A stretch of DNA of 36,684 nucleotides from Christiangramia sp. (GCF_029937855.1 NZ_JAPYPC010000005.1:118616-155299); one strand, 5' to 3'. Shown: positions 24,672 to 32,990, counted from the first letter of the stretch. Notes: generated from the letters alone by a model not told the origin. Translations and numbers: made by a program.

Positions 24672-24704
24672 CAAAAATATCAATTTTAAGGCAGCAATGC
24701 CAAA
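24672..24704 (-). promoter_or_regulatory. Consensus promoter of the omega-amidase gene, positioned for a leaderless mRNA
   Basis: Minus strand: TTTG (24704-24701), 21 bases, TATTTTTG (24679-24672), 3 bases, ATG (24668). Both elements and the spacing fit the Bacteroidota consensus. Transcription normally starts a few bases after the -7 box, so it should start at or next to the A of the ATG. Confidence 0.6.
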
Positions 24705-24759
24705 TAGATGTTAAATGATTGTTCAAATAAAGACGTTTAAATAGTTTTAAACTGTAAAA

Positions 24760-25275
24760 ATGAAAAAGATTATGAGCGTAAGTACTTTTCTTCAAAAGGA
24801 TTCATACATGTCTAATACCAGTCGTAGCCTGATTTCTGGTTTTATTGGCGGACTAGCCGGATCTGCCGTAAAAAGTTTGATTGAACAATATCTTCCGGTT
24901 AGAAAGATAGAACAGCGTTCGGCTCAAATAAAGATCGTAGATGAATTATCTACAAAAATAACCGGCACTCCGGTTAGTACTCAAAACGAAGCTCTGGCAG
25001 AACAGTTGGTGAATATTCCTATGGGCGGTTCGCTTGGAGCAGCTTACGGGTATGGGAAAAAGGATAGAAATGGTCTTAGACCCATGGATGGAGTTATTTT
25101 TGGTGCTACCACCTGGGCTTCTACGCATGAAACTTCGTTGCCTATACTTGGCTTGGAACCTAAACCCACCGATGTCCCTATTAGAATGCAGATAAATGAA
25201 TTATTCGCTCACGTGGCTTTTGGAGTTACCACAGAGCTAGTAAGGCATTACCTGGACAAACAATTAAGGGAATAA
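24760..25275 (+). CDS. Small membrane-associated protein, possibly DUF1440/YagU-like
   Basis: This 171-residue protein has glycine-rich hydrophobic stretches: G-F-I-G-G-L-A-G-S-A-V-K-S-L near 27-40, then G-G-S-L-G-A-A-Y-G-Y-G, G-V-I-F-G-A-T-T-W, and a C-terminal amphipathic region with A-H-V-A-F-G-V. The G-x-x-G-G-x-x-G start and four weak membrane segments recall YagU (DUF1440) inner-membrane proteins, but I am not sure. Starts at 24760, 24772 and 24808 are possible; the last has AAAGGA ten bases upstream and gives the most family-like N terminus. A near-consensus promoter (TTG at 24719, 20 bases, TAGTTTTA at 24742-24749) lies upstream. Its stop abuts the end of the convergent helicase gene. 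Confidence 0.65.
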   Translation: MKKIMSVSTFLQKDSYMSNTSRSLISGFIGGLAGSAVKSLIEQYLPVRKIEQRSAQIKIVDELSTKITGTPVSTQNEALAEQLVNIPMGGSLGAAYGYGKKDRNGLRPMDGVIFGATTWASTHETSLPILGLEPKPTDVPIRMQINELFAHVAFGVTTELVRHYLDKQLRE

Positions 25276-27744
25276 TTAGTTATCCAACTGTTTCAACATT
25301 CTCTTAATTCGATCTTCCAGTTTTTCAGAAGATAATTTTTCACGTAACCTGTCGGTAATAATGGGAAAGGAAAAGGGCGTTGGTTTTTCGCATTTTCGCC
25401 ATATTATTTTTTGTGATCCTATACGCTCCAGTGCCAACCTTAGTCTTCCTTCTTCAAGCTGATGCTCAAAGGTTTCCCTAAATGCCTGCTGATATAAAAG
25501 ATTATCTTCTTCATAATCTTTAAAAACGCTGAACAGCAATTGGGAATTAGACTGAAGGTGTTTGCTTTTCACCAGTTTATTGGGGTAGCCTGTAAAAACA
25601 AGTCCTGCAATTACTGCAATATCCCTGAATTTTCTCCTGGCCATTTCCGTTGCATTCAAACTTTTATAAAGGTCATCCATCAGATATTCTCCACTAAAAA
25701 GCTCATTATCTAAAACCTGTTGCATATCAATTTCCTGATCTGAAAGTAGCTCAAATCCATAATCGTTAAACGCGATAGAAAAGCTAATAGGCGATAACAG
25801 ACTTATTCTGTAAGCCAGCAGACTTCCTAAAGCTTCATGAACAAATCTTCCTTCAAAAGGATAAAAAACCGCATGAAATCCCTCCCTGGTTTTAAAAGTT
25901 TCGATTAAAAATTCATCGCTTTTCGGAATAATAGATTCCTTTTTCTGCCTTTCGAAAATTCCTGAAAGAGCTTTTAATTCTTTACTTGTTTTTTCACTGT
26001 TTTCCAACGTTGCCGCCGTATACATTTCTTCCCTTAACAATTCGCTCATTTGTGCGGAGAAGGTCATTCTCCCACCCATCCAGCTGGGAACTTTCGCCGT
26101 TTTTTTAGATGATTTTCTTACCAACACCTGCATATTTTTAATTCTCACCAGTTCCAGATTTCTACCGGCAAAAGTAAAGACGTCGCCCGGCTTTAATTTA
26201 GAAATAAACCATTCTTCGATAGTTCCAATATAACCACCTTTCATATATTTTACACTCAGCATGGCATCGCTTACAATGGTTCCTATTTGCAGGCGATGGC
26301 GCATGGCCACTCCGCGATTATTTATTTTAAATCTTCCATCTTCTTCGATCTCTACCTTTTTATATTCATCATAAGCCTGCAAACTCTGGCTACCTTTAGT
26401 TATAAAATTTAGTATCCAGATCCATTGTTCTGAAGTGATTCCCTGAAAGCAAAAAGTTGAAGCGATTTCCGGAAATATCTCTTGGGGATAAAATCCGTCG
26501 GAAACGGCCAGGGAATTTAAATACTGAACCAGCACATCAAAACTCATCAAATAAGGTATCCTGTCTTCAACGGCCTGTTTTTGTACCGCCTTTTGAAGGG
26601 CTGAAGCTTCTATAAGTTCTATGGCATGGGTAGGCAGAAAATAGATCAAACTAACTTTCCCAGGCTGGTGACCGCTTCTACCTGCACGCTGTAAAAACCT
26701 CGCAACTCCTTTAGGTCCGCCAATTTGGATGATGGTTTCAACAGGTGCAAAATCCACTCCCAGATCCAGGCTCGAGGTACAAACCACCGCTTTTAAACTC
26801 TCATTTCTAATTGCCTGTTCTACCCATAGTCTGGTTTCTTTATTGATGCTCCCATGATGCATAGCTACATCTCCGGCAAATTCAGGATATTTATGCATTA
26901 ATTTTTGAAACCAGAGTTCGCATTGCGACCGGGTATTAGTAAAAAGAAGGGTGGTTCTGGAAGTATTAATAATAGGCACCACCTCATCTAAAAGATGTAA
27001 GCCGAGGTGTCCCCGCCACGGAAATTTTTCCATCTTTTCAGGAATAATGGAACGAACCTCAATTTTCTTATTCAGCTTCGCCTTTATCATTACTGAATTT
27101 TCCAGTTCCTTAGAATTAGGCCCCAGTAAAACCTCCCTCGCCTGCTCAAGATTTCCAATGGTTGCTGAAATTCCCCAGATTCGAAGGTTTCTGGAAATGG
27201 TTTTTAACCTGGAAAGCGCAAGCTCTACCTGGACACCACGTTTAGTCCCCAAAAGTTCATGCCACTCATCAATAACAATAGCCTGGAGATTTTTGAATGT
27301 CTTATCATAGTTTTTCGAAGAAAGCAAAAGATGCAGACTTTCCGGAGTGGTAATTAAAAGATCTGGCATTGCTTTTTTCTGATCGGCTCTTTCCTTTTGT
27401 GAAGTATCCCCGGTTCGAATTCCTACGGTGAACTGAGTTCCCATTTCCTCTGCAAACCTGCTCGCCGCCTGCTCAATTTCAACCGATAGTGCTCTAAGCG
27501 GAGTAATCCAGATAGCTTTTAATCCCTTTTTATGCCTGGTTTTATAATCGGGATTTTTTTTGATATAATCCAATATTATCGGCACCCAAAGAGCGTAGGT
27601 TTTTCCACTTCCGGTAGGAGCATTGAGCAAACCGTTTTTCTTTTGCAAATAGGCCTTCCATGTATCTTTCTGAAACCTGAAAGGTTTCCATCCCCGACCA
27701 GAGAACCAATTTTCAGCCAGATTAGTAAGATCAGTTCTGTTCAT
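25276..27744 (-). CDS. Ligase-associated DEXH-box DNA helicase (Lhr-like)
   Basis: This 822-residue SF2 helicase belongs to the DNA ligase-associated repair cassette. Walker A A-P-T-G-S-G-K-T lies at 42-49 and the DEAH-type box reads D-E-W-H at 159-162. Motif VI is present as F-L-Q-R-A-G-R-S-G-H. The chain resembles the Lhr core (winged-helix and beta regions follow the RecA-like domains) but is shorter than full-length Lhr. In this cassette the helicase is thought to unwind or translocate on damaged DNA with the partner nuclease and ligase. It lies downstream of the ligase, separated by 68 bases that hold a perfect 28-bp palindrome. Confidence 0.93.
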   Translation of the reverse strand: MNRTDLTNLAENWFSGRGWKPFRFQKDTWKAYLQKKNGLLNAPTGSGKTYALWVPIILDYIKKNPDYKTRHKKGLKAIWITPLRALSVEIEQAASRFAEEMGTQFTVGIRTGDTSQKERADQKKAMPDLLITTPESLHLLLSSKNYDKTFKNLQAIVIDEWHELLGTKRGVQVELALSRLKTISRNLRIWGISATIGNLEQAREVLLGPNSKELENSVMIKAKLNKKIEVRSIIPEKMEKFPWRGHLGLHLLDEVVPIINTSRTTLLFTNTRSQCELWFQKLMHKYPEFAGDVAMHHGSINKETRLWVEQAIRNESLKAVVCTSSLDLGVDFAPVETIIQIGGPKGVARFLQRAGRSGHQPGKVSLIYFLPTHAIELIEASALQKAVQKQAVEDRIPYLMSFDVLVQYLNSLAVSDGFYPQEIFPEIASTFCFQGITSEQWIWILNFITKGSQSLQAYDEYKKVEIEEDGRFKINNRGVAMRHRLQIGTIVSDAMLSVKYMKGGYIGTIEEWFISKLKPGDVFTFAGRNLELVRIKNMQVLVRKSSKKTAKVPSWMGGRMTFSAQMSELLREEMYTAATLENSEKTSKELKALSGIFERQKKESIIPKSDEFLIETFKTREGFHAVFYPFEGRFVHEALGSLLAYRISLLSPISFSIAFNDYGFELLSDQEIDMQQVLDNELFSGEYLMDDLYKSLNATEMARRKFRDIAVIAGLVFTGYPNKLVKSKHLQSNSQLLFSVFKDYEEDNLLYQQAFRETFEHQLEEGRLRLALERIGSQKIIWRKCEKPTPFSFPIITDRLREKLSSEKLEDRIKRMLKQLDN

Positions 27745-27772
27745 TTTAATTACTAAAATCTATCATTCCAAG

Positions 27773-27800
27773 ACCTGCAAGGTTTTAAAACCTTGCAGGT
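27773..27800. repeat. Perfect 28-bp palindrome between ligase and helicase genes
   Basis: The arms are ACCTGCAAGGTTTT (27773-27786) and its exact reverse complement AAAACCTTGCAGGT (27787-27800), with no spacer. It sits in the 68-base gap between two genes of one cassette, so it may be a transcription attenuator, RNA processing site or mobile palindromic repeat. I recall very similar palindromes between genes in many flavobacterial genomes. Confidence 0.9.
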
Positions 27801-27812
27801 TTAAGTTCAATA

Positions 27813-29405
27813 TCAGGGAATTAAATTCTTTAAATCTTCCAGGGTATTGGCCTCTTCAATCTTTTTATCTTTTCGCCAGCGAAAAATTCTAGGAAAACGA
27901 GTGGCCACCCCACTTTTGTGCCTTTTAGATTCTGCGATCCCTTCAAAAGCAATTTCAAATACGTGATGTGGAGTTACACTTCGTACCGGGCCAAAACGTT
28001 CCAGGGTGTTTTTTTTGATCCATGCATCCAGACTTCTGAATTCCTTATCGGTCAAACCTGAATAAGCTTTGGCAAAAGTCACTAATTCCTTTTTTTCTTC
28101 ATCCCATAAACCAAAGGTATAATCTGTAAAAAGATTACTTCTTCTACCATGACCGCGCATCGCATAAGTCAATACCCCGTCTATCGTTAAAGGATCTACT
28201 TTCCATTTCCACCAGTCTCCTTTTTTCCTTCCTACCAGATATGGGGAATCCAGTCTTTTCAGCATCAGCCCTTCAGATTTCACTTCGCGGGAATTCTCTC
28301 TTTCCGCAGCAGCTTCCTCCCAGTTTTTGAAGCTTATTGTTTCAGATAAATGAAAAGGTAGATCTTCAGAAGACACTTTTCTATATAAATCTTCCAGAAT
28401 TTCTCTTCGTTTTCCAAAAGCCATACTTCTAATATCTTCACCTTCCCATTCTAGAATATCGTAAGCTTTTAAAATTACTGGTGTCTTCTCCAACAGTTTT
28501 TTCGAAATATTTTTGCGTCCAATACGGCTTTGAAGATCCTTAAAAGTTCCTATTTCTCCCTTCGGAAAAGGTAAAATCTCGCCATCCAACACTGTTCCGT
28601 TAGGAATAGCTTCTACAAAAGCTTTAAATTCCGGATATTTATCTGTAACCAGCTCCTCTCCACGGCTCCAGACAAATAGCTCGTTATTTCTAATAATTAC
28701 CTGGGAACGGATACCATCCCATTTATGCTCGGCACTCCATTCAGCAACATCTCCCAATTCTTTTGGTTCACCTTCAATAGCATAAGCCAAATAAAAAGGA
28801 TAGGGTTTCGAAAGAAAATCTTCTTCATTCTCTTCCAGGATCAGCTTGTTATAAGTGATTTTTGAAGGTTCCCAGTTACCCATCAATTTATAGGCAAGAA
28901 TATCTTCGTCTATTTCTGTCGCTTTGGAAAGAGCCCGGGTCATTAATTTCTGACTCACCCCTATTCGAAAACTTCCTGTAATAAGTTTTGTAAAAACAAA
29001 GCGTTCGTAATAATTAAGGTTTAACCAGTTTTCCAATAGATAAGCTTTCTTTTCCTGTTCAGACTTCGACTTTAGCTCAAGGATTTCCTGTAAAAACTGG
29101 TTCAGACTTTTCCCAGTAGAATCATCTGCAGGGGGAATTACAAGGGCTATGGTTTCAGCAAGATCCCCTACAATATGATAGGATTCTTCAAAAAGCCAAA
29201 GCGGAATTTTAGCCAATTCTGAAGCCCATTCACGCATGAGGGTGGTATTCACCGGACGTGGAGGACGACGGTGGCTAAGAATGGCAATAGTCCACACTTT
29301 ATCTTTAGGCGGCGCCTGTTTGAAATATTCGGTAAGCGCCTCTACCTTTAATGTGGTTTTATTGGTACTATCCAGGGTTTTTATAAGATCTGCAAATGCC
29401 CTCAT
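27813..29405 (-). CDS. ATP-dependent DNA ligase of the ligase-associated repair cassette
   Basis: This 530-residue enzyme has an N-terminal DNA-binding domain (about 1-200), the adenylation domain, and a C-terminal OB domain. The active-site lysine is Lys228 in H-K-W-D-G-I-R (motif I K-x-D-G). Other motifs are visible: L-D-G-E-I-L near motif III, S-E-G-L-M-L-K (motif IV) and W-W-K-W-K (motif V). It is an accessory ligase; the essential NAD-dependent LigA would be elsewhere. Its ATG overlaps the exonuclease stop by 4 bases (ATGA), giving translational coupling. The helicase follows after 68 bases. Confidence 0.95.
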   Translation of the reverse strand: MRAFADLIKTLDSTNKTTLKVEALTEYFKQAPPKDKVWTIAILSHRRPPRPVNTTLMREWASELAKIPLWLFEESYHIVGDLAETIALVIPPADDSTGKSLNQFLQEILELKSKSEQEKKAYLLENWLNLNYYERFVFTKLITGSFRIGVSQKLMTRALSKATEIDEDILAYKLMGNWEPSKITYNKLILEENEEDFLSKPYPFYLAYAIEGEPKELGDVAEWSAEHKWDGIRSQVIIRNNELFVWSRGEELVTDKYPEFKAFVEAIPNGTVLDGEILPFPKGEIGTFKDLQSRIGRKNISKKLLEKTPVILKAYDILEWEGEDIRSMAFGKRREILEDLYRKVSSEDLPFHLSETISFKNWEEAAAERENSREVKSEGLMLKRLDSPYLVGRKKGDWWKWKVDPLTIDGVLTYAMRGHGRRSNLFTDYTFGLWDEEKKELVTFAKAYSGLTDKEFRSLDAWIKKNTLERFGPVRSVTPHHVFEIAFEGIAESKRHKSGVATRFPRIFRWRKDKKIEEANTLEDLKNLIP

Positions 29406-30424
29406 TCTGAATCTTTTTCTTTATCACTTTCCATCGCACCTGCTTCTCCTTCATACTGCGTTTCTTCTGTTCTGGCGTCGTATCCCTGCTCCCGAAGATA
29501 TCTTGAAAAAATATCTGTATACCCATGCGTACAAATCACTTTTGCGCAACCGGTTTCCTTAATGGAGGTTAGCAATCCCTGCCAGTCACAATGATCGCTC
29601 AGCACAAAGCCTTTATCTATCGCCCTCCTCCTTCTCGCTCCCCGAAACGTCATCCAACCACTTGCTGAAGCCGTAACATAAGGCACCATTTTCCTGATCC
29701 AGGTAGTCCCATGAGCACTTCCCGGCGCTAATACGATATTTCCTTTAATTTCTTCTTTTTTGGTTTCCCTGGTGATTCGTGTAGTTTCCGGAAAATGGAT
29801 TTGCTCTCTTAGCACCTCGGTCATGTTTTCAATGGCGCCATGAGTATAAATCTTACCAATGGAAGTATCCAGATGTTTTAATAAACGCTGGGCTTTTCCC
29901 AGGGAATACCCAAATAAAACGGAAGCTCTTCCATCTTGCTGATTCTGCTGCCACCAGTTATTGATATCCTCAAAAACCTGTTTTTGAGGCGTCCACTTAA
30001 ATGCGGGCAGGCCAAAGGTACATTCCGTAATAAATGTGTGACATTTTACTGGTTCATAGGCAACAGCAACGCCATCATTTTCAGTTTTATAATCACCGGT
30101 AAAAACCCAGACTTCTCCTTTATATTCTACCCTTATCTGTGAAGAACCTATAATATGCCCGGCTGGATGTAGCGAAAATTTTACTCCGTTGATGGTAAAA
30201 TGTTCGTTCCATTCCACCCCCGAAACCACAATATCACCCAATCGATGTTTAATGATAGGTACGTTGCTATGATGTGTGATATATTTTTTATGACCCCATC
30301 TGGAATGATCGGCATGGCCATGAGAAATAATAGCTTTGTCTACCGGTTTCCAGGGATCGAGGTATACATCTGCCGCTGCACAATAGATCCCTTTTTCGTT
30401 AAAAGCTAATAACGGTGTTTTCAT
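29402..30424 (-). CDS. Ligase-associated DNA damage response exonuclease (metallo-beta-lactamase fold)
   Basis: This 340-residue nuclease has an MBL/beta-CASP-like fold, related to SNM1 and CPSF73 families. The metal site S-H-G-H-A-D-H lies at 34-40 (His35, His37, Asp39, His40). Further candidate ligands are H-P-A-G-H near 107-111, the G-D-Y-K segment near 125, and S-D-H-C-D-W later. The product should trim DNA ends before ligation. It is the first gene of the cassette and overlaps the ligase by 4 bases. No TAnnTTTG box is visible in the 155 bases upstream. The usual fourth member, the phosphodiesterase PdeM, is not adjacent. Confidence 0.92.
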   Translation of the reverse strand: MKTPLLAFNEKGIYCAAADVYLDPWKPVDKAIISHGHADHSRWGHKKYITHHSNVPIIKHRLGDIVVSGVEWNEHFTINGVKFSLHPAGHIIGSSQIRVEYKGEVWVFTGDYKTENDGVAVAYEPVKCHTFITECTFGLPAFKWTPQKQVFEDINNWWQQNQQDGRASVLFGYSLGKAQRLLKHLDTSIGKIYTHGAIENMTEVLREQIHFPETTRITRETKKEEIKGNIVLAPGSAHGTTWIRKMVPYVTASASGWMTFRGARRRRAIDKGFVLSDHCDWQGLLTSIKETGCAKVICTHGYTDIFSRYLREQGYDARTEETQYEGEAGAMESDKEKDSE

Positions 30425-30550
30425 TATTTCGTTTGAAGAACAATGAATTTAAATAAATGCACATTTAACTTGAAAGGATTAAGAAAAGATTAGCGATTGA
30501 CTAGCTTTATTTTTAAACTTCTACAGACACTAAAAACTTACTTGTTTGAC

Positions 30551-30558
30551 TATATTTG
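30551..30558 (+). promoter_or_regulatory. Putative -7 box for the TerB-like gene
   Basis: TATATTTG matches TAnnTTTG and ends 21 bases before the ATG at 30580. No TTG lies at 17-23 bases. The rest of the 30425-30579 gap is AT-rich with nothing else I can name. Confidence 0.5.
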
Positions 30559-30579
30559 TAGTATAAAATTGATACAATA

Positions 30580-31011
30580 ATGTCCTTTTCAGATTTATTC
30601 GGCTCGGGAGAGCACCTACGTAACCTCAGTCATTTTGCTTCTATTGTAAATCTTGCCGCCGTTGACGGGGAGATTAACGACGATGAAGAACTACTGCTTA
30701 AACGCTTTGCGAGAAAACTTGATATAAGTCAGGAAGAATACGACCGGGTTATAGAAAACCCGAAAGCATTTCCATTATCATCTTACAATAGTGTTGAAAG
30801 AAGGTTAGAGCGCCTTCATGATCTATTCAGGATCATTTTCGCCGATCATATTATCGATGACGAAGAAACTGAGTTAATCAAGAGATACGCAATTGGCCTT
30901 GGTTTTTCCAGCCAGGCTTCTGAGGGTATTATTAAACGTTCTATCCAGATCTTCAGTGGACAATTGAATTTTGAGGATTATCGTTACTTACTTGAGAAAG
31001 AAGCCGAATAA
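30580..31011 (+). CDS. TerB-like (tellurite resistance family) small helical protein
   Basis: This 143-residue protein is all-helical and acidic, without signal peptide or membrane segments. Two TerB/DjlA-type repeats carry the characteristic acidic turns: A-A-V-D-G-E-I-N-D-D-E near 28-38 and F-A-D-H-I-I-D-D-E-E-T near 92-102, which could bind a divalent metal. The general family includes TerB, but no ter operon is present here, so tellurite resistance should not be assumed. It is a single gene and is convergent with fbp; only two bases separate the stop codons. Confidence 0.75.
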   Translation: MSFSDLFGSGEHLRNLSHFASIVNLAAVDGEINDDEELLLKRFARKLDISQEEYDRVIENPKAFPLSSYNSVERRLERLHDLFRIIFADHIIDDEETELIKRYAIGLGFSSQASEGIIKRSIQIFSGQLNFEDYRYLLEKEAE

Positions 31012-31034
31012 GATTAATCTTTATCTTCGGCTTT
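31001..31034. terminator. Hairpin spanning the 3' ends of two convergent genes
   Basis: AAGCCGAA (31001-31008) and TTCGGCTT (31026-31033) form an 8-bp stem. Inside lies a perfect 12-bp palindrome (31010-31021, AAGATTAATCTT). Both stop codons (31009-31011 on +, 31016-31014 on -) lie within the loop region, so the stem is coding sequence of both genes. Four T residues (31032-31035) end the + side. It may serve as a shared terminator. Confidence 0.45.
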
Positions 31035-32030
31035 TGCCATAAATTCTTCTGCCTTTTCCACCATTTTTATGCTTCCGCAGAAGAAAGGTACGCGTTGGTG
31101 TAATTCTGCTGGCTCAATATCCAGTATTCTTTGAAAACCGTCGCTGGCCTTTCCGCCGGCCTGTTCAGTTAAAAACGCCATGGGATTACACTCATACAAG
31201 AGCCTTAATTTCCCGCTGCTGTTCTTAGAGCTTTTTGGATACATAAATATCCCTCCCTTGATCATATTCCTGTGAATATCTGAAACCATAGACCCTATGT
31301 ATCTGGAGGTGTATGGCCTGTTCCCTTCTTCTTTCTGGCAATATTTAATATAATCTTTTACCCCCTGCGGAAAATGCACATAGTTCCCCTCGTTTATAGA
31401 ATATATCTGACCTTCTTCAGGGAATTTCATATCTGGATGCGAAAGATACCATGAGCCCAGTGCCGGGTTCAGCGTGAAACCATTCACACCATGCCCGGTA
31501 GTATAAACCAGCATCGTTGAAGTACCATAGATAATATATCCCGCAGCCACCTGCTTATTTCCCGGTTGAAGAAAATCTTTACTTTGAACCGGAGTTCCAA
31601 CGGGTGTTACTCTTTTATAGATCGAAAAAATAGTTCCTACAGAAACATTTACATCAATATTAGAACTGCCGTCCAAAGGATCCATTAACACAACATATTT
31701 ATTCTGGTGATCCCCATTGTGGCCTTTAATCTGGATAAAATCATCATTTTCCTCGGAAGCGATCCCACAAACAATTTCCCTGTTGGTAAGGGTTTGGATA
31801 AATTTATTGTTCGCATACACATCCAGTTTTTGCTGATCTTCCCCCTGAATATTGGTTTCGCCATAAGCCCCGATAATATCTACAAGCCCAGCTTTGTTCA
31901 CTTCATGATTTACCACTTTAGCTGCCAGTCTCAATGAGTTGATCAATCTTGAAAGTTCTCCTGAGGAGCCTGGAAAATCTGACTGATTTTCAATGATAAA
32001 TTCCCCGAGAGTTTGATTTGGCTTAGGCAT
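31014..32030 (-). CDS. fbp: Class I fructose-1,6-bisphosphatase
   Basis: This gluconeogenic enzyme converts fructose-1,6-bisphosphate to fructose-6-phosphate, which is the substrate of GlmS as well. It has 338 residues, the typical length. Class I metal-site segments are intact: [14 protein letters not shown], and [10 protein letters not shown]. The substrate-binding [12 protein letters not shown] and late [13 protein letters not shown] blocks are also present. It is divergent from the SugE-like gene, with an imperfect -7 box (TATTTTTTG, one extra T) upstream at about 32059-32067. The 3' end is wrapped in the hairpin shared with the TerB-like gene. Confidence 0.96.
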   Translation of the reverse strand: MPKPNQTLGEFIIENQSDFPGSSGELSRLINSLRLAAKVVNHEVNKAGLVDIIGAYGETNIQGEDQQKLDVYANNKFIQTLTNREIVCGIASEENDDFIQIKGHNGDHQNKYVVLMDPLDGSSNIDVNVSVGTIFSIYKRVTPVGTPVQSKDFLQPGNKQVAAGYIIYGTSTMLVYTTGHGVNGFTLNPALGSWYLSHPDMKFPEEGQIYSINEGNYVHFPQGVKDYIKYCQKEEGNRPYTSRYIGSMVSDIHRNMIKGGIFMYPKSSKNSSGKLRLLYECNPMAFLTEQAGGKASDGFQRILDIEPAELHQRVPFFCGSIKMVEKAEEFMAKAEDKD

Positions 32031-32108
32031 AATTTCTTTTTTGAGGGCTAAAATATATCAAAAAATAGACTTACTATAACGTTTTCGCGCATAAAGTAAA
32101 CGATTGAT

Positions 32109-32116
32109 TAGATTTG
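32109..32116 (+). promoter_or_regulatory. Putative -7 box for the SugE-like gene
   Basis: TAGATTTG matches TAnnTTTG and ends 32 bases before the ATG at 32149. It lies inside an in-frame upstream extension of the gene (from TTG 32104), which argues for the shorter start. Confidence 0.5.
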
Positions 32117-32148
32117 TTTTTGAAAAACAAACCATCCTTCTTCCTAAT

Positions 32149-32475
32149 ATGAATTGGATCTTACTCATTATCGCAGGTTTATTTGAAGTCGCCTTTGCCG
32201 CCTGCCTCGGATATGCCAAAAAAGCTACCGGTACTGAAGCAACTTTCTGGTATGCCGGATTTTTAATATGTTTATCTATTAGCATGTTTTTGCTTGTGAA
32301 GGTAACCCGGGAATTACCCATTGGAACAGCTTATGCGGTATGGACAGGAATTGGAGCGGTAGGAACCGTACTCTTGGGCATATTTGTATTTGAAGAACCT
32401 GCGAGCTTCTGGAGATTATTCTTTATAAGCACTCTTATATTCTCCATTATAGGGTTGAAATTTGTATCTAACTAA
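32149..32475 (+). CDS. Small multidrug resistance family transporter, SugE/Gdx-like
   Basis: This 108-residue inner-membrane protein has four transmembrane helices and belongs to the SMR family. It fits the SugE/Gdx (guanidinium exporter) branch best: M-N-W-I-L-L-I-I-A-G-L-F-E at the start with the conserved Glu13, and P-I-G-T-A-Y-A-V-W-T-G-I-G-A-V-G in helix 3 (Tyr62 and Trp65). However, Trp16 of Gdx, close to Glu13, is Phe here, and there is a 3-residue insertion before helix 2. Substrate is therefore uncertain. No guanidine riboswitch is seen in the 118 bases upstream, though the leader is short. The first GNAT gene follows after 26 bases. Confidence 0.85.
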   Translation: MNWILLIIAGLFEVAFAACLGYAKKATGTEATFWYAGFLICLSISMFLLVKVTRELPIGTAYAVWTGIGAVGTVLLGIFVFEEPASFWRLFFISTLIFSIIGLKFVSN

Positions 32476-32501
32476 CATTTATTACTAAAAAATTATGTTT
32501 C

Positions 32502-32990
32502 ATGAATATTACTATTAGAAAAGCCCGTAAAGAAGATATGGGTGAGGTTTTAACACTTATCCAGGAACTGGCCGTTTTTGAAAAAGAACCTGAAGCAGTG
32601 ATCATAGACGAAAATGATCTTATTAAAGATGGCTTTGGAGAATATCCCGCTTTTCAATGTTTTGTAGCTGAAGCCGACGGAAATATTGAAGGAATGGCAC
32701 TTGTCTATTTTAGATATTCTACCTGGAAAGGAAAGACCGTGCACCTGGAAGACCTTATTGTAAGAGAAAGTTTCAGAGGAAAAGGACTTGGTTCCGCACT
32801 TTATACAGAAGTTATAAAATTTGCCTCGGAACAGGGGGTAAAACGTACTGAGTGGGTTGTTTTAAACTGGAATAAAGATGCCGCCGATTTTTACCGAAGA
32901 AGTGGTGCCAGGGTGATGGAAGATTGGGATACGGTACAAATGGATGAAGAAGGAATGCATTCCTACCTCCAAAAGAAAGGCATGCTTTAA
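32502..32990 (+). CDS. GNAT N-acetyltransferase, SSAT-like (first of tandem pair)
   Basis: This 162-residue acetyl-CoA-dependent N-acetyltransferase resembles spermidine/spermine or thialysine acetyltransferases. The acetyl-CoA loop R-G-K-G-L-G lies at 92-97, after the family-typical block from I-E-G-M-A-L-V-Y-F to H-L-E-D-L-I-V. Tyr131 in D-F-Y-R-R-S-G-A matches the SSAT catalytic tyrosine position. Substrate (polyamine or lysine-like amine) is inferred from family. A close paralog starts 57 bases after the stop. It probably shares a transcript with the SugE-like gene. A TATGTTTC box directly before the ATG has one mismatch to consensus. Confidence 0.9.
   Translation: MNITIRKARKEDMGEVLTLIQELAVFEKEPEAVIIDENDLIKDGFGEYPAFQCFVAEADGNIEGMALVYFRYSTWKGKTVHLEDLIVRESFRGKGLGSALYTEVIKFASEQGVKRTEWVVLNWNKDAADFYRRSGARVMEDWDTVQMDEEGMHSYLQKKGML

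Noticed and set aside
25276-30424. Anti-phage defence island
   Set aside because: Helicase, nuclease and ligase together could suggest defence, but the set matches the known ligase-associated DNA repair cassette, is flanked by housekeeping genes, and no mobile element or foreign composition is visible.
30580-31011. Tellurite resistance determinant
   Set aside because: Only a TerB-like fold is present; no TerC, TerD, TerE or TerZ genes are nearby, so the resistance label is not supported.
31707-31937. Open frames antisense to fbp, glmS, atpD, glyS and other conserved genes
   Set aside because: Every one sits on the opposite strand or in another frame of a well-supported gene and none has a promoter or recognisable domain.
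32031-32148. Guanidine riboswitch upstream of the SugE-like gene
   Set aside because: The region from the -7 box to the ATG is only about 33 bases and shows no paired stems, too short for a guanidine aptamer.
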